Origin: Burkholderiales bacterium UBA6064
Lineage (GTDB): Bacteria; Pseudomonadota; Gammaproteobacteria; Burkholderiales; Burkholderiaceae_B
DNA length: 9,066 bases
Direction: 5' to 3'
Assembly: GCA_002428895.1 (NCBI GenBank)
Contig: DIYC01000084.1
Location: 6,052 to 15,117, forward strand
Shown: piece by piece, positions 1 through 6,464 of the stretch
Layout: every line of letters starts with the position of its first letter
Position numbering within the stretch: position 1 is the stretch's first letter
The notes under the pieces: model-generated
What the model was told of the DNA's origin: nothing
Seen by the model: only the letters and a program-made list of their open reading frames with translations
The model's database searches: none
Position numbers and translations under genes: made by a program

Positions 1-128
1 TATTATCAAACGTATCATTTCCCAGCGTTCAATCTTGCCGACTCTTGCATTACAGTAGGGGCTATTTTTGTAATATTCGACGAGTTATTTATATCGCGCC
101 GACGAGCCGCACAACAGTGAGCCTACAG

Positions 129-1385
129 ATGAGTTACTTCCTACCCCCTAAACTTCCCTCACTCAAAGGCAAACGGATTGATGTTGCAGTTTGCGGGGGA
201 ATTGCGGCCTACAAAACCTGCGAACTGGTGCGCCGACTCATTCAACAGGAGGCCTTAGTCAAAGTGGTCATGACTGAGTCAGCCTGCCGTTTTATTCAAC
301 CGCTAACGTTTCAAGCGCTTACAGGGCAACCTGTAGCCATCAGTCAGTGGCCTTCGGCCGACCATGCAAGCAGCATGCCGCACATTGAATTAGGCCGATG
401 GGCAGAGCTTTTGTTAGTAGCCCCCTGCACCGCCAACACCCTGGCTAAAATCGCCCATGGTTTGGCAGGCAATCTGCTTGAAAATTTAATTTTAGCGCGG
501 CAATGCCCTGTTGCGATTGCACCGGCCATGAATGTTGAAATGTGGCAAAACAGTGCCACACAACGTAACTTAGCGCAAATTAAAGCCGATGGCATCCACA
601 TTCTTGGACCAAACTACGGTGAGCAAGCCTGCGGAGAAATTGGCTTAGGCCGACAACTGGAAAGCGAAGAATTATTGCTTGAATTGGCAAAACTGTTTAC
701 ACCGCAGGGCTGGGCAGGCCGACACATCCTACTAACGGCTGGCCCCACACTTGAAAATATTGATCCTGTACGCGCATTAACCAACTTATCGAGTGGCAAA
801 ATGGGCTACAACCTCGCCTTAACCGCTTGGCTGAGAGGCGCAGAGGTGTGCTTGGTCTCTGGGCCAACGGCACTCAATAAGCTCTACCAACTGCAAACCG
901 TTCAAGTCAATACTGGCAAACAAATGCACGAACAGGTGTTTGGATATTTACAATCACACCCAGTTGCATTATTCTTAGGGGTTGCTGCTGTGGCTGATTA
1001 TTGCATTAAAAATCCTAGCGCTCATAAACAAAAAAAGCAAAAAAATGGGTTTGCGCAGCTTCAATTTGAGCTTGAATTCAATCCCGATATTTTGGCTCAA
1101 GTGAGTCAATTTCGTGATCAAAAAAGCCCCCATTTAAAGGTTGTAGGCTTTGCTGCAGAAACAGAGAATCTTGAAACTTACGCTCAAAACAAACTCACGG
1201 ATAAAAATAGTGACTTGATTGTGGCAAACCTTGTTCAAGATGCCATGGCAAACGACCACAATTGTGTCAAAATGTATCAACGCTTTAAAAATTCACCTGT
1301 GATTGCGCAGGGCTGTAAATTTTCAGTTGCACAACAAATCTTTGATTTGATAGAGACAAACTATGAAACTTCCAGTACAACTTAA
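129..1385 (+). CDS. coaBC: Bifunctional phosphopantothenoylcysteine decarboxylase / phosphopantothenate-cysteine ligase
   Basis: This cytosolic flavoenzyme catalyses two steps of coenzyme A synthesis: joining cysteine to 4'-phosphopantothenate, then decarboxylating the product to 4'-phosphopantetheine. With the start at 129 it has 418 aa, close to the usual 400-410. The N-terminal CoaC half (about 15-190) shows GGIAAYK at 23-29, the catalytic His at 85 (MPHI), PAMN at 132-135 and the ACGEIG lid motif with Cys168. The CoaB half (about 198-410) shows LTAGPT, then DPVR and TNLSSGKMG (Asn219), AAVADY at 286-291 and a Lys cluster at 300-303, matching the ligase nucleotide and phosphopantothenate sites. 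The frame is open from an ATG at 45, but the extra 28 residues lie outside the family alignment, so the ATG at 129 is preferred; its Shine-Dalgarno is poor. It heads a cluster with dut, whose start lies inside its 3' end. Function is secure; the exact start is less so. Confidence 0.96.
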   Translation: MSYFLPPKLPSLKGKRIDVAVCGGIAAYKTCELVRRLIQQEALVKVVMTESACRFIQPLTFQALTGQPVAISQWPSADHASSMPHIELGRWAELLLVAPCTANTLAKIAHGLAGNLLENLILARQCPVAIAPAMNVEMWQNSATQRNLAQIKADGIHILGPNYGEQACGEIGLGRQLESEELLLELAKLFTPQGWAGRHILLTAGPTLENIDPVRALTNLSSGKMGYNLALTAWLRGAEVCLVSGPTALNKLYQLQTVQVNTGKQMHEQVFGYLQSHPVALFLGVAAVADYCIKNPSAHKQKKQKNGFAQLQFELEFNPDILAQVSQFRDQKSPHLKVVGFAAETENLETYAQNKLTDKNSDLIVANLVQDAMANDHNCVKMYQRFKNSPVIAQGCKFSVAQQIFDLIETNYETSSTT

Positions 1386-1818
1386 AATTCTTGATCCAAG
1401 AATGGCAGACGAGCTTCCCACTTACGGCACTCAAGGCAGTGCTGGGCTTGATTTGCGTGCAGCCATTAGCCAACCTCTTACACTGCAGCCCAATTCGAAT
1501 GCTGAACTTATTCCCACAGGGTTAGCGCTACATATCCAAAATCCAAATTATTGTGCCGTCATTTTACCTCGATCTGGACTAGGCCATCAAAAAGGACTAG
1601 TTTTGGGCAATTTAGTGGGTTTAATCGATTCCGATTATCAAGGGCCTTTAATGGTTTCGGCTTGGAATCGATCAAACCAAGCCCTGATCATTGAACCCAT
1701 GCAACGACTTGCTCAACTTGTTTTTTTACCGATTGCACACGCAGAATTTGAACTAGTTAGCGAATTTTCTGAAAGCAAACGGGGCTCCAACGGATTTGGC
1801 AGTACCGGAACTTCTTAA
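1363..1818 (+). CDS. dut: Deoxyuridine 5'-triphosphate nucleotidohydrolase (dUTPase)
   Basis: This enzyme hydrolyses dUTP to dUMP and pyrophosphate, keeping uracil out of DNA and feeding thymidylate synthesis. The protein is 151 aa, the size of E. coli Dut, and belongs to the homotrimeric dUTPase family. All five family motifs are visible in order: AGLDLRA (27-33), PRSGLG (69-74), GLIDSDYQG (86-94, with catalytic Asp89 and the base-stacking Tyr92), QRLAQLVF (114-121), and the mobile C-terminal arm [10 protein letters not shown] (140-149) that closes over the substrate. It starts 23 bases before the coaBC stop in another frame, with only a weak GAGA in place of a Shine-Dalgarno, which suggests translational coupling to coaBC. 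The coaBC-dut adjacency is common in gammaproteobacteria. Nothing about the protein is unusual. Confidence 0.97.
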   Translation: MKLPVQLKILDPRMADELPTYGTQGSAGLDLRAAISQPLTLQPNSNAELIPTGLALHIQNPNYCAVILPRSGLGHQKGLVLGNLVGLIDSDYQGPLMVSAWNRSNQALIIEPMQRLAQLVFLPIAHAEFELVSEFSESKRGSNGFGSTGTS

Positions 1819-1856
1819 GTAAAATTCCTTTTTAGCGACTAACCAATGGGAGTTAA

Positions 1857-3017
1857 ATGAGTTTTTCAACTAAATTACCTGGAATTTCTGTTACTAACCG
1901 ACTTAAAAATCATTTGCACTTTTTAAGTCAATTTGTTGCGCGCCTATTTCGAACACTATGGATTACGGCTTGTTTCATGCTTGCCATTGCCGCAGCATAT
2001 AACTTAACTCAACTGTCCAACTTACATCAAGAAGTCACTGAACGTCGCCAACTCGAAAAAACCATGCAAGACTTAATGCTTCAAAGCGTCATCATGCGTT
2101 TTTTCTCGACACACAGCAATGGCGAATTAACGCAAAAAATGAGTCAATACGGCTATCAAAATCCAATCGAATTAATTAGTCAACTTCGCACTCGTTTACA
2201 AATGTCTTATTCCCTTGAGCCAGGGCTTGAAACACAAACCCAAATTACTCAATTACTTGACCTATTAACAATTCTTGAACAACACGTCTCTACGTTTGAT
2301 CACACCTCTCAAACTGTCATTAACACCACAATTGATCAATGGTTTATGAGTCTAGGTACGCTAGGCTCTTACACAAGGCAAATTTCTTATACTCAAGAAG
2401 CCCGTGCAAGCAATTTACAACGTCGCAATTTATACCTTGCCATGGCTGTATTGGCGTATTCTCTTTTAATGGTCGGTTTTCACAGCTGGACTAAAGACAA
2501 GCAAAATAGACAATTTTTGCTAGAAATGGAAAGTCTACACAACGAAACAAGGCGCGACCCTTTAACTAATTTACTCAATCGTCGGGGCTGGAACTATCAC
2601 ACCAACAAAACTCTGAAAAAACTGGCTAAGTTTGGTCGAACACCTGTCGGAATTGCAATTTTAGACATCGATCACTTTAAATGTTATAACGATACCTTTG
2701 GTCACGATGCTGGCGACCAACGATTGGTGCAATTTGCAAACTTGCTAAAGGGCCACTTTAGGCCCTGCGACATGGTTGCCCGTATAGGTGGTGAAGAGTT
2801 TGCTGTATTTTTACCCAATTGTACGGTCGAAGATGCCAAGCGAATTATCGACAGAATTCGAAACGCTAAAGACTGCATTATTCCTTTTTCAGCAGGAATT
2901 GCTGGTCTTGAAGAATGCAGAAACTTGGATAAAGCCATGTCGGTTGCAGATCAAGCATTGTATTTTGCTAAAAGCAACGGCAGAAACCAATCACACATTG
3001 GCCAACCTAATTTTTGA
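1857..3017 (+). CDS. Membrane diguanylate cyclase with a periplasmic sensor region (GGDEF domain)
   Basis: The protein has 386 aa and probably makes cyclic di-GMP from two GTP at the inner membrane. A basic N-terminus is followed by a first hydrophobic segment at about 31-50. A region of about 140 residues (51-190) follows, predicted periplasmic, helical-looking and Gln/Leu-rich, with no domain I recognise. A second hydrophobic segment lies at about 191-209. The GGDEF domain (about 230-380) has DPLTNLLNRRG at 234-244, metal-binding DIDHFK at 270-275 and the active-site loop GGEEF at 311-315. RPCD at 302-305, five residues before GGEEF, fits the RxxD inhibitory I-site, so feedback inhibition by c-di-GMP is likely. 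The catalytic residues are intact and no EAL domain is present. A GGGAG Shine-Dalgarno (1848-1852) sits 4 bases before the ATG. The gene lies 38 bases after dut with no terminator between, so co-transcription is likely. The input signal is unknown. Confidence 0.93.
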   Translation: MSFSTKLPGISVTNRLKNHLHFLSQFVARLFRTLWITACFMLAIAAAYNLTQLSNLHQEVTERRQLEKTMQDLMLQSVIMRFFSTHSNGELTQKMSQYGYQNPIELISQLRTRLQMSYSLEPGLETQTQITQLLDLLTILEQHVSTFDHTSQTVINTTIDQWFMSLGTLGSYTRQISYTQEARASNLQRRNLYLAMAVLAYSLLMVGFHSWTKDKQNRQFLLEMESLHNETRRDPLTNLLNRRGWNYHTNKTLKKLAKFGRTPVGIAILDIDHFKCYNDTFGHDAGDQRLVQFANLLKGHFRPCDMVARIGGEEFAVFLPNCTVEDAKRIIDRIRNAKDCIIPFSAGIAGLEECRNLDKAMSVADQALYFAKSNGRNQSHIGQPNF

Positions 3018-3040
3018 AACCCAAGTTAGCCAACCTGATT
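3001..3040. repeat. Short direct repeat across the end of the diguanylate cyclase gene
   Basis: GCCAACCTAATT (3001-3012, inside the coding end) recurs as GCCAACCTGATT (3029-3040, after the stop), 11 of 12 bases identical and 28 bases apart. It may be a small tandem duplication. No function is apparent. Confidence 0.5.
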
Positions 3041-3066
3041 CGTGAGTCTTTATGACACACAATCAG
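3035..3066. terminator. Interrupted hairpin in the convergent junction, possible bidirectional terminator
   Basis: On the plus strand CTGATT (3035-3040) pairs with AATCAG (3061-3066), GTG (3042-3044) with CAC (3058-3060), and GTC (3046-3048) with GAC (3054-3056), around a TTTAT loop, with one bulged C and one A-A mismatch. It lies between two genes that face each other, where a shared terminator is expected. Neither side has a clear U-tract, so intrinsic termination is uncertain; it could instead be a 3'-end stabilising or Rho-assisted structure. Confidence 0.4.
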
Positions 3067-3070
3067 ATTG

Positions 3071-3093
3071 ACCTAAACACCCTACTTTTAGGT
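3071..3093 (-). repeat. Inverted repeat ACCTAAA-N9-TTTAGGT overlapping the clpA stop
   Basis: This is a perfect 7-bp inverted repeat whose right arm covers the clpA stop codon (TAA on the minus strand, 3088-3090). In the clpA mRNA it would form a hairpin beginning just before the stop. No U-run follows on either strand. The same ACCTAA/TTAGGT stem recurs at 6002-6018. Confidence 0.45.
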
Positions 3094-5466
3094 ATCAAAA
3101 TCATCGGTCAGTGTTGCCTCTGACTGGCCAACCCCACTGTCTTTAAGATCAGGAACATCGGGAAACTCAAGCACAACTTCTTCTTTATCGTGGTTGTCTT
3201 TATCCTTGGATTGAATAAGATCAACAGTGACTTTACCGCCTTGTACCAATTTGCCAAACAGTAATTCATCCGCCAAAGCCTTGCGAATCGTATCTTGAAT
3301 GAGTCGTTGCATGGGTCTAGCACCCATCAACGGATCAAAGCCCTTTTTAGCGAGAAACTGGCGCAATTTTTCAGTAAACACCACTTCCACTTTCTTCTGA
3401 TGAAGTTGCTCTTCTAGCTCCATTAGGAACTTATCAACCACACGCAAAATAATCGTTTCATCGAGAGATCTAAATGAAATAATGGAATCAAGCCGATTTC
3501 GAAACTCGGGCGTAAACATTCGTTTAATGTCTTGCATTTCGTCGCCTTGCGCCTTGGCATCGGTAAAACCAATTCCCCGTTTGGTTAAAGCTTCGGCACC
3601 CGCATTGGTGGTCATAATAACGATCACATTACGAAAATCTGCTTTACGACCATTGTTGTCTGTCAATGTGCCATTGTCCATCACTTGGAGCAAAATATTA
3701 AACACATCGGGATGAGCTTTTTCAATTTCGTCGAGCAACAAAACACAATGCGGTTTTTTAGTGACGGCTTCAGTGAGTAAACCCCCTTGATCAAACCCAA
3801 CATATCCCGGTGGCGCACCAATTAAACGAGAAACCGCGTGCCGCTCCATGTATTCAGACATATCGAAACGCAACATTTCAATGCCTAAAATAAAGGCAAG
3901 TTGCTTAGCCACCTCTGTTTTTCCAACGCCTGTTGGACCTGAAAACAAAAACGAGCCAATCGGTTTATCGGGCTTACCCAAACCAGAACGAGACATCTTG
4001 ATTGCATTGGCAAGTACCTCGATGGCGGGTTCTTGACCAAATACAACCGACTTTAAATCACGTTCAAGCGTGGCTAATTTATTGCGATCATCGGTACTCA
4101 CCGATTGTGGAGGGATACGCGCAATTTTTGCAATAATGTCTTCAACATCCGCTTTAGTAATCGTTTTTCGTTGTTTACTCTTGGGCAGAATACGTTGCGC
4201 AGCACCCGCTTCATCAATGACATCAATCGCTTTATCGGGCAAATAACGATCATTAATAAAACGCTGCGAAAGCTCAGCGGCTGCAGAAATTGCAGCGGCA
4301 CTGTATTTAACACCGTGGTGCTCTTCAAACCTGGACTTCAGACCCCGTAAAATTTCAACGGTTTGTTCCACTGTGGGTTCACTCACATCAACTTTTTGAA
4401 AACGACGGGAAAGAGCGTGGTCTTTTTCAAAAATACCTCGGTATTCTGTAAATGTAGTTGCTCCGATGCACCTAAGTTGACCTGACGAGAGCGCCGGTTT
4501 CAGTAAATTGGATGCATCTAGCGTACCACCCGAAGCCGAACCAGCACCAATCAGCGTATGAATTTCATCGATAAACAAAATGGCATCTTCATTGGCTTTA
4601 AGCTGCTTTAAGACAGCTTTTAAGCGCTGCTCAAAGTCACCTCGATATTTAGTACCCGCTAATAAAGCACCCATGTCTAATGAAAACACCTGTGCTTTTG
4701 CCAACACTTCAGGCACATCCCCTTTAACAACCCGCCAAGCCAAACCCTCAGCAATCGCAGTTTTTCCAACTCCTGCCTCACCAACAAGTAGTGGGTTATT
4801 TTTTCGACGCCGACATAAAATTTGTATGACTCGTTCAACCTCGGATTCTCGACCAATCAGTGGATCCACCTTACCTTCTTGCGCCAACACATTCAAATTT
4901 TGTGTGTATTGGTCAAGCGGGGTTTGTTTCTCGGTCGTTGTGGCGGCTTGCTGTGTTTCTGGCTCTTGATCTGGGTTCTCAGAAGTATTGTTCGCTTTAG
5001 GTTGTTTTTTAGGCGGAGACACTTGTGGTGTTTTTGTAATACCATGCGAAATAAAATTCACCACATCTAAGCGCGTAATGCCCTGTTGATGCAGGTAATA
5101 CACAGCATGAGAATCTTTTTCACCAAAAATAGCAACCAGTACATTGGCACCCGTAACTTCTTTTTTACCACTTGAAGAACTTTGAACATGCATAATGGCA
5201 CGTTGAATGACCCGTTGAAACCCAAGGGTGGGTTGGGTATCCACATCTTCCTCTGAATTAACCACGGGAGTATTGTCTTTAATAAACGTTTGCAGATTTT
5301 TTCTAACTTCTTCAATGTTGCACGAACAGCTTCGAAGTACTTCGGCTGCAGAAGGATTGTCGAGTAACGCCAACAACAAATGCTCGACAGTTATAAATTC
5401 ATGTTTTTGTTGCCGTGCATCGACAAATGCCATATGCAAACTAACTTCTAATTCTTGTGCGATCAT
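3088..5466 (-). CDS. clpA: ATP-dependent Clp protease ATP-binding subunit ClpA
   Basis: ClpA is a hexameric AAA+ unfoldase that feeds proteins into ClpP, including N-degron substrates handed over by ClpS. The start at 5466 gives 792 aa beginning [14 protein letters not shown], aligned with the E. coli N-terminus. GGAGG (5471-5475) sits 4 bases upstream, and the ATG overlaps the clpS stop as ATGA. An in-frame ATG 18 bases earlier adds residues foreign to the family. The order is: Clp N-domain repeats (about 1-143); a Pro/Gln/Thr/Lys-rich linker (about 145-182); D1 with Walker A GEAGVGKT (229-236) and Walker B ending IDE (299-301); D2 with Walker A GPTGVGKT (510-517), Walker B LLLDE (576-580), a ClpP-docking IGF loop (632-634) and GARPMQR sensor-2 (715-721). 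All catalytic motifs are intact. It is longer than E. coli ClpA (758 aa) because of the linker and an acidic tail of about 40 residues. Expression is probably coupled to clpS. Confidence 0.97.
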   Translation of the reverse strand: MIAQELEVSLHMAFVDARQQKHEFITVEHLLLALLDNPSAAEVLRSCSCNIEEVRKNLQTFIKDNTPVVNSEEDVDTQPTLGFQRVIQRAIMHVQSSSSGKKEVTGANVLVAIFGEKDSHAVYYLHQQGITRLDVVNFISHGITKTPQVSPPKKQPKANNTSENPDQEPETQQAATTTEKQTPLDQYTQNLNVLAQEGKVDPLIGRESEVERVIQILCRRRKNNPLLVGEAGVGKTAIAEGLAWRVVKGDVPEVLAKAQVFSLDMGALLAGTKYRGDFEQRLKAVLKQLKANEDAILFIDEIHTLIGAGSASGGTLDASNLLKPALSSGQLRCIGATTFTEYRGIFEKDHALSRRFQKVDVSEPTVEQTVEILRGLKSRFEEHHGVKYSAAAISAAAELSQRFINDRYLPDKAIDVIDEAGAAQRILPKSKQRKTITKADVEDIIAKIARIPPQSVSTDDRNKLATLERDLKSVVFGQEPAIEVLANAIKMSRSGLGKPDKPIGSFLFSGPTGVGKTEVAKQLAFILGIEMLRFDMSEYMERHAVSRLIGAPPGYVGFDQGGLLTEAVTKKPHCVLLLDEIEKAHPDVFNILLQVMDNGTLTDNNGRKADFRNVIVIMTTNAGAEALTKRGIGFTDAKAQGDEMQDIKRMFTPEFRNRLDSIISFRSLDETIILRVVDKFLMELEEQLHQKKVEVVFTEKLRQFLAKKGFDPLMGARPMQRLIQDTIRKALADELLFGKLVQGGKVTVDLIQSKDKDNHDKEEVVLEFPDVPDLKDSGVGQSEATLTDDFDT

Positions 5467-5771
5467 GCTTCCTCCATCACACACTGTAAAGGATGTAAGT
5501 GCTGCTTTGCAAACTGAGCAACCAATTCAACTTTTGTTAAGGCAATGTCTTTGGGATAAACCCCGCAAACACCCCGACCTTCACGGTGAACCTTCAACAT
5601 AATTCGAGTCGCTTGCTCTCTATCTTTACCAAAAAACTTTTGCAAAACAATCACAACAAACTCCATCGGGGTGTAATCATCATTGAGCAAAAACACTTTG
5701 TACAGGGGTGGCGCAGTGGTTAATTGCTCCTGCTCTTCGAGTACAGGTGTCGGATTATTGTGCGAATTCAT
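5463..5771 (-). CDS. clpS: ClpA adaptor / N-recognin ClpS
   Basis: ClpS binds proteins bearing bulky hydrophobic N-terminal residues (the bacterial N-degron pathway) and delivers them to ClpAP, while inhibiting other ClpA substrates. The protein is 102 aa, against 106 in E. coli. A flexible polar N-terminal arm (1-22), needed in the family for delivery, precedes the core [16 protein letters not shown] (24-39). The N-degron pocket residues are present as Asn30, Asp31, gatekeeper Met36 and His62, equal to E. coli 34, 35, 40 and 66. The ending [14 protein letters not shown] is also typical. It is the first gene of the clpS-clpA pair, with a 4-base overlap. No Shine-Dalgarno is visible in the 20 bases before the ATG; a promoter candidate whose start site would fall at the ATG suggests a leaderless mRNA. 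Confidence 0.97.
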   Translation of the reverse strand: MNSHNNPTPVLEEQEQLTTAPPLYKVFLLNDDYTPMEFVVIVLQKFFGKDREQATRIMLKVHREGRGVCGVYPKDIALTKVELVAQFAKQHLHPLQCVMEEA

Positions 5772-5777
5772 ACTTTC

Positions 5778-5805
5778 ATTGTAATCACTTCTTACCCTGA
5801 TGCAA
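5778..5805 (-). promoter_or_regulatory. Candidate sigma70 promoter of clpS-clpA, leaderless geometry
   Basis: On the minus strand TTGCAT (5805-5800) and TACAAT (5783-5778) are separated by 16 bases. They match the -35 in 4 of 6 and the -10 in 5 of 6 positions. A start site about 7 bases downstream would fall on the A of the clpS ATG (5771), which agrees with the missing Shine-Dalgarno. This is pattern only; an upstream promoter remains possible. Confidence 0.4.
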
Positions 5806-5843
5806 TCACGAACAGAGCGGTTTATTAATCGTTACTTGAGTTT

Positions 5844-5963
5844 ATCGTAAACCTATTTTAAATCGTTGCCCTCTTCGACACCAAACAGTAGCTTGGGCAA
5901 TTCAGCAAACCGCTTAAATTAACAATTTTTAATCAATTGTTGAATCTATTGTAATCGTAAACC
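5844..5963 (+). repeat. Direct repeat ATCGTAAACC, two copies
   Basis: ATCGTAAACC occurs at 5844-5853 and again at 5954-5963, 110 bases apart. With one mismatch on each side the match extends to T-N-ATCGTAAACC-N-A. It may be a pair of protein-binding sites between the divergent genes or chance in AT-rich DNA. Confidence 0.3.
5921..5941. repeat. Inverted repeat AACAATT-N7-AATTGTT
   Basis: This is a perfect 7-bp inverted repeat with a 7-base spacer, with a 21-bp dyad typical in size for a dimeric regulator site. Its base composition makes a stable RNA hairpin unlikely. It matches no named operator that I recognise. Confidence 0.3.
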
Positions 5964-5990
5964 AAGGAGTGACCCGACCTAGTGCGCAAA

Positions 5991-6018
5991 ATAAAAAAAT
6001 GACCTAACTCCTTTAGGT
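5991..6018 (-). terminator. Leftward intrinsic-terminator-like hairpin
   Basis: Read on the minus strand, ACCTAA (6018-6013) and TTAGGT (6007-6002) form a 6-bp stem with loop AGGAG. CA and seven T (5999-5993) follow, then AT and more T. The stem is short and only half GC, but the U-tract is good. On the plus strand no U-tract follows, so it is oriented leftward. No leftward gene lies immediately upstream; the nearest is icd, on the far side of the cold-shock gene. Confidence 0.45.
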
Positions 6019-6085
6019 GACTAGATTAAATAAAAAAAGTTCCAAAATTTTACAAATAATTTCACAAAATGTCTTAAATGTATTC

Positions 6086-6114
6086 TTGACCATTTACTTA
6101 ACAAGTCAAACAAT
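6086..6114 (+). promoter_or_regulatory. Candidate sigma70 promoter of the cold-shock gene
   Basis: TTGACC (6086-6091) and AACAAT (6109-6114) are separated by 17 bases, matching 5 of 6 and 4 of 6 consensus positions, in an A/T-rich context. A start near 6121 gives a leader of about 75 nt. TTGAC (6086-6090) is mirrored by GTCAA (6105-6109), a 5-bp inverted repeat inside the promoter that could be an operator. Confidence 0.55.
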
Positions 6115-6120
6115 GAAGGA

Positions 6121-6195
6121 GCTTAAGTATTTAACGCCCATTTGGGGGCTTTCATCATCACTTGGGCCATGAGGTAACAAAGGAGAATTTTTAAG
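6121..6195 (+). promoter_or_regulatory. 5' leader of the cold-shock gene with possible hairpin and mini-ORF
   Basis: GCCCA (6136-6140) can pair with TGGGC (6163-6167) across about 22 nt, or fold locally with the GGGGGC at 6144-6149. ATG AGG TAA (6169-6177) is a two-codon ORF just before the true Shine-Dalgarno AAAGGAG (6179-6185), which lies 10 bases from the ATG. Structured leaders are a known control point in cold-shock mRNAs. Whether this one is regulatory is inference. Confidence 0.4.
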
Positions 6196-6417
6196 ATGGC
6201 AACTGGAACAGTAAAATGGTTTAACGATGCAAAAGGCTTTGGTTTTATTACCCCTGATGATGGTCAGGAAGAGTTATTTGCACATTTTTCAGCGATTATG
6301 GCTTCTGGCTTTAGATCCTTGAAAGAAGGTCAAAAGGTAACCTTCGAAGTCGTTGAAGGACCGAAAGGCAAATTAGCGAAAAATATCGCAACCCTAGACG
6401 AAACAAGTCAAGTTTAG
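6196..6417 (+). CDS. Cold-shock domain protein (CspA family)
   Basis: This is a 73-aa single cold-shock domain, a five-stranded OB fold that binds single-stranded RNA or DNA and melts RNA structure. The core opens with [15 protein letters not shown], in which RNP1 is KGFGFI (13-18). RNP2 is LFAHF (27-31), where the family usually has VFVHF. The ending [11 protein letters not shown] is typical. Length and start agree with the family, and AAAGGAG precedes the ATG. The neighbourhood is that of E. coli and Pseudomonas cspD, beside clpS-clpA. However, the middle of the protein ([22 protein letters not shown]) resembles CspA-type members more than E. coli CspD, so no symbol is given. It has its own promoter and strong terminator and is divergent from clpS. 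Whether it is cold-induced, stationary-phase induced or constitutive cannot be read from the sequence. Confidence 0.95.
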   Translation: MATGTVKWFNDAKGFGFITPDDGQEELFAHFSAIMASGFRSLKEGQKVTFEVVEGPKGKLAKNIATLDETSQV

Positions 6418-6429
6418 TTGTCGTAATTT

Positions 6430-6459
6430 GGCTCACTCGTTTAAGCGAGTGAGCCTTTT
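6430..6459 (+). terminator. Intrinsic terminator of the cold-shock gene
   Basis: GGCTCACTCG (6430-6439) and CGAGTGAGCC (6446-6455) form a perfect 10-bp stem with a 6-base loop, followed by TTTT (6456-6459), 12 bases after the stop. On the minus strand the same stem is followed by AAATTACG rather than a U-run, so it should stop icd transcripts poorly. Confidence 0.85.
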
Positions 6460-6464
6460 AAGCA

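Larger units (their letters stand above)
5772..6195. other. Intergenic region between divergent clpS and cold-shock gene
   Basis: This is 424 bases without a credible protein gene. It is AT-rich, most strongly in its right half. It contains a clpS promoter candidate near its left edge, a 10-bp direct repeat, a 7-bp inverted repeat, a leftward terminator-like hairpin, the cold-shock gene promoter and its leader (separate entries). I see no tRNA or known structured RNA. Confidence 0.7.

Noticed and set aside
45..76. TTGCAT-N20-TAATAT as a coaBC promoter
   Set aside because: A spacer of 20 is too long for a normal sigma70 promoter, and the true promoter may lie outside the window.
1..85. Minus-strand open stretch leaving the left edge, considered as the start of a radC-like gene
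   Set aside because: Too short, no convincing start site, and the translation does not resemble the RadC N-terminus.
45..128. Upstream in-frame ATG extending CoaBC by 28 residues
   Set aside because: The extra residues precede the conserved family start, and neither ATG has a strong ribosome site to favour the longer form. The protein from 129 already has the normal length.
2788..3045. 85-codon ORF in another frame within the GGDEF domain
   Set aside because: It is out of frame with an intact, clearly homologous domain; there is no sign of a frameshift.
4580..4969. 129-codon plus-strand ORF opposite clpA
   Set aside because: It lies wholly within the strongly conserved clpA coding sequence on the other strand and has no recognisable product.
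5467..5484. Earlier in-frame ATG for clpA (5484)
   Set aside because: The six added residues do not fit ClpA N-termini, while the ATG at 5466 has GGAGG and the stop/start overlap with clpS.
5990..6200. A CsrA-sponge RNA on the minus strand, suggested by the AGGAG loop
   Set aside because: Only two GGA motifs occur in the minus-strand stretch, far fewer than in known RsmY/RsmZ-type RNAs.
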